Source: Lagopus muta (Eukaryota; Chordata; Aves; Galliformes; Phasianidae). Taken from it: a stretch of 64,000 nt of DNA. Below are positions 63,839 through 64,000 of the stretch, one piece after another; the stretch's first letter is position 1; each line of letters starts with the position of its first letter. The stretch covers positions 12,141,719 through 12,205,718 of the forward strand of contig NC_064444.1 of the NCBI RefSeq assembly GCF_023343835.1, read 5' to 3'. The notes below the pieces were generated by a model. The model saw only the letters and a list, made by a program, of their open reading frames with translations. It ran no database searches and was not told where the DNA came from. Position numbers and translations under genes: made by a program.

Positions 63839-64000
63839 CTGAAAGTAAAACAAAGGCTATGTCAATTCCTAACAAGTCACCACACTTAAAAGCGAAGTCT
63901 TTTCTCTGTTGAAATGTGGAAAAGGAAAAAAGAAAACCTCAGAAGTGATTGCTTTTTTTTTTTAAGTGACTTTTTCCCTTATGTTTATGTAAGTCTTTCA

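Overview
The window is vertebrate nuclear DNA, almost certainly from a bird and probably a galliform such as chicken. Coding sequence is split into short exons with GT..AG introns. One clear CR1 LINE piece and one short CR1 remnant are present, together with two related mariner-like elements, and there are no bacterial-style gene blocks. No operons, CRISPR arrays, insertion sequences, tRNA or rRNA genes were seen.

Two protein genes are supported, both on the minus strand and arranged head to tail. NETO2 (neuropilin and tolloid-like 2, an auxiliary subunit of kainate-type glutamate receptors) is complete. Nine coding exons between 51462 (ATG) and 25491 (stop) join in frame to 525 codons, with a signal peptide, two CUB domains, an LDL-receptor class A domain, one transmembrane helix and a cytoplasmic tail ending in a PDZ-type ligand. 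Its start lies in a strong CpG island (about 51060-53050). Upstream of it are the last three coding exons of ITFG1 (T-cell immunomodulatory protein), 63838 to 58772, encoding the juxtamembrane region, the transmembrane helix and the short cytoplasmic tail. The rest of ITFG1 lies beyond the right edge. NETO2 next to ITFG1 on the same strand is the same arrangement as on human 16q12.1, which identifies the locus.

Layout: 1-24100 is gene-poor DNA downstream of NETO2, with a CR1 remnant, a mariner-like element (9233-9768), a perfect 30-copy 10-bp minisatellite (11701-12000) and simple repeats. 24120-25490 is the probable NETO2 3' UTR. 25491-51462 is NETO2. 51060-53050 is the CpG-island promoter region, with two short upstream ORFs before the NETO2 ATG. 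53050-58100 is intergenic, with a second mariner-like element and a CR1 fragment. 58100-64000 is the 3' end of ITFG1.

The most unusual structures are the minisatellite, whose unit exactly fits a G-quadruplex pattern; a tandem donor in NETO2 that could drop seven residues between the CUB domains; and two upstream ORFs in the NETO2 leader. I found no convincing undescribed system; this is a mostly ordinary avian locus.
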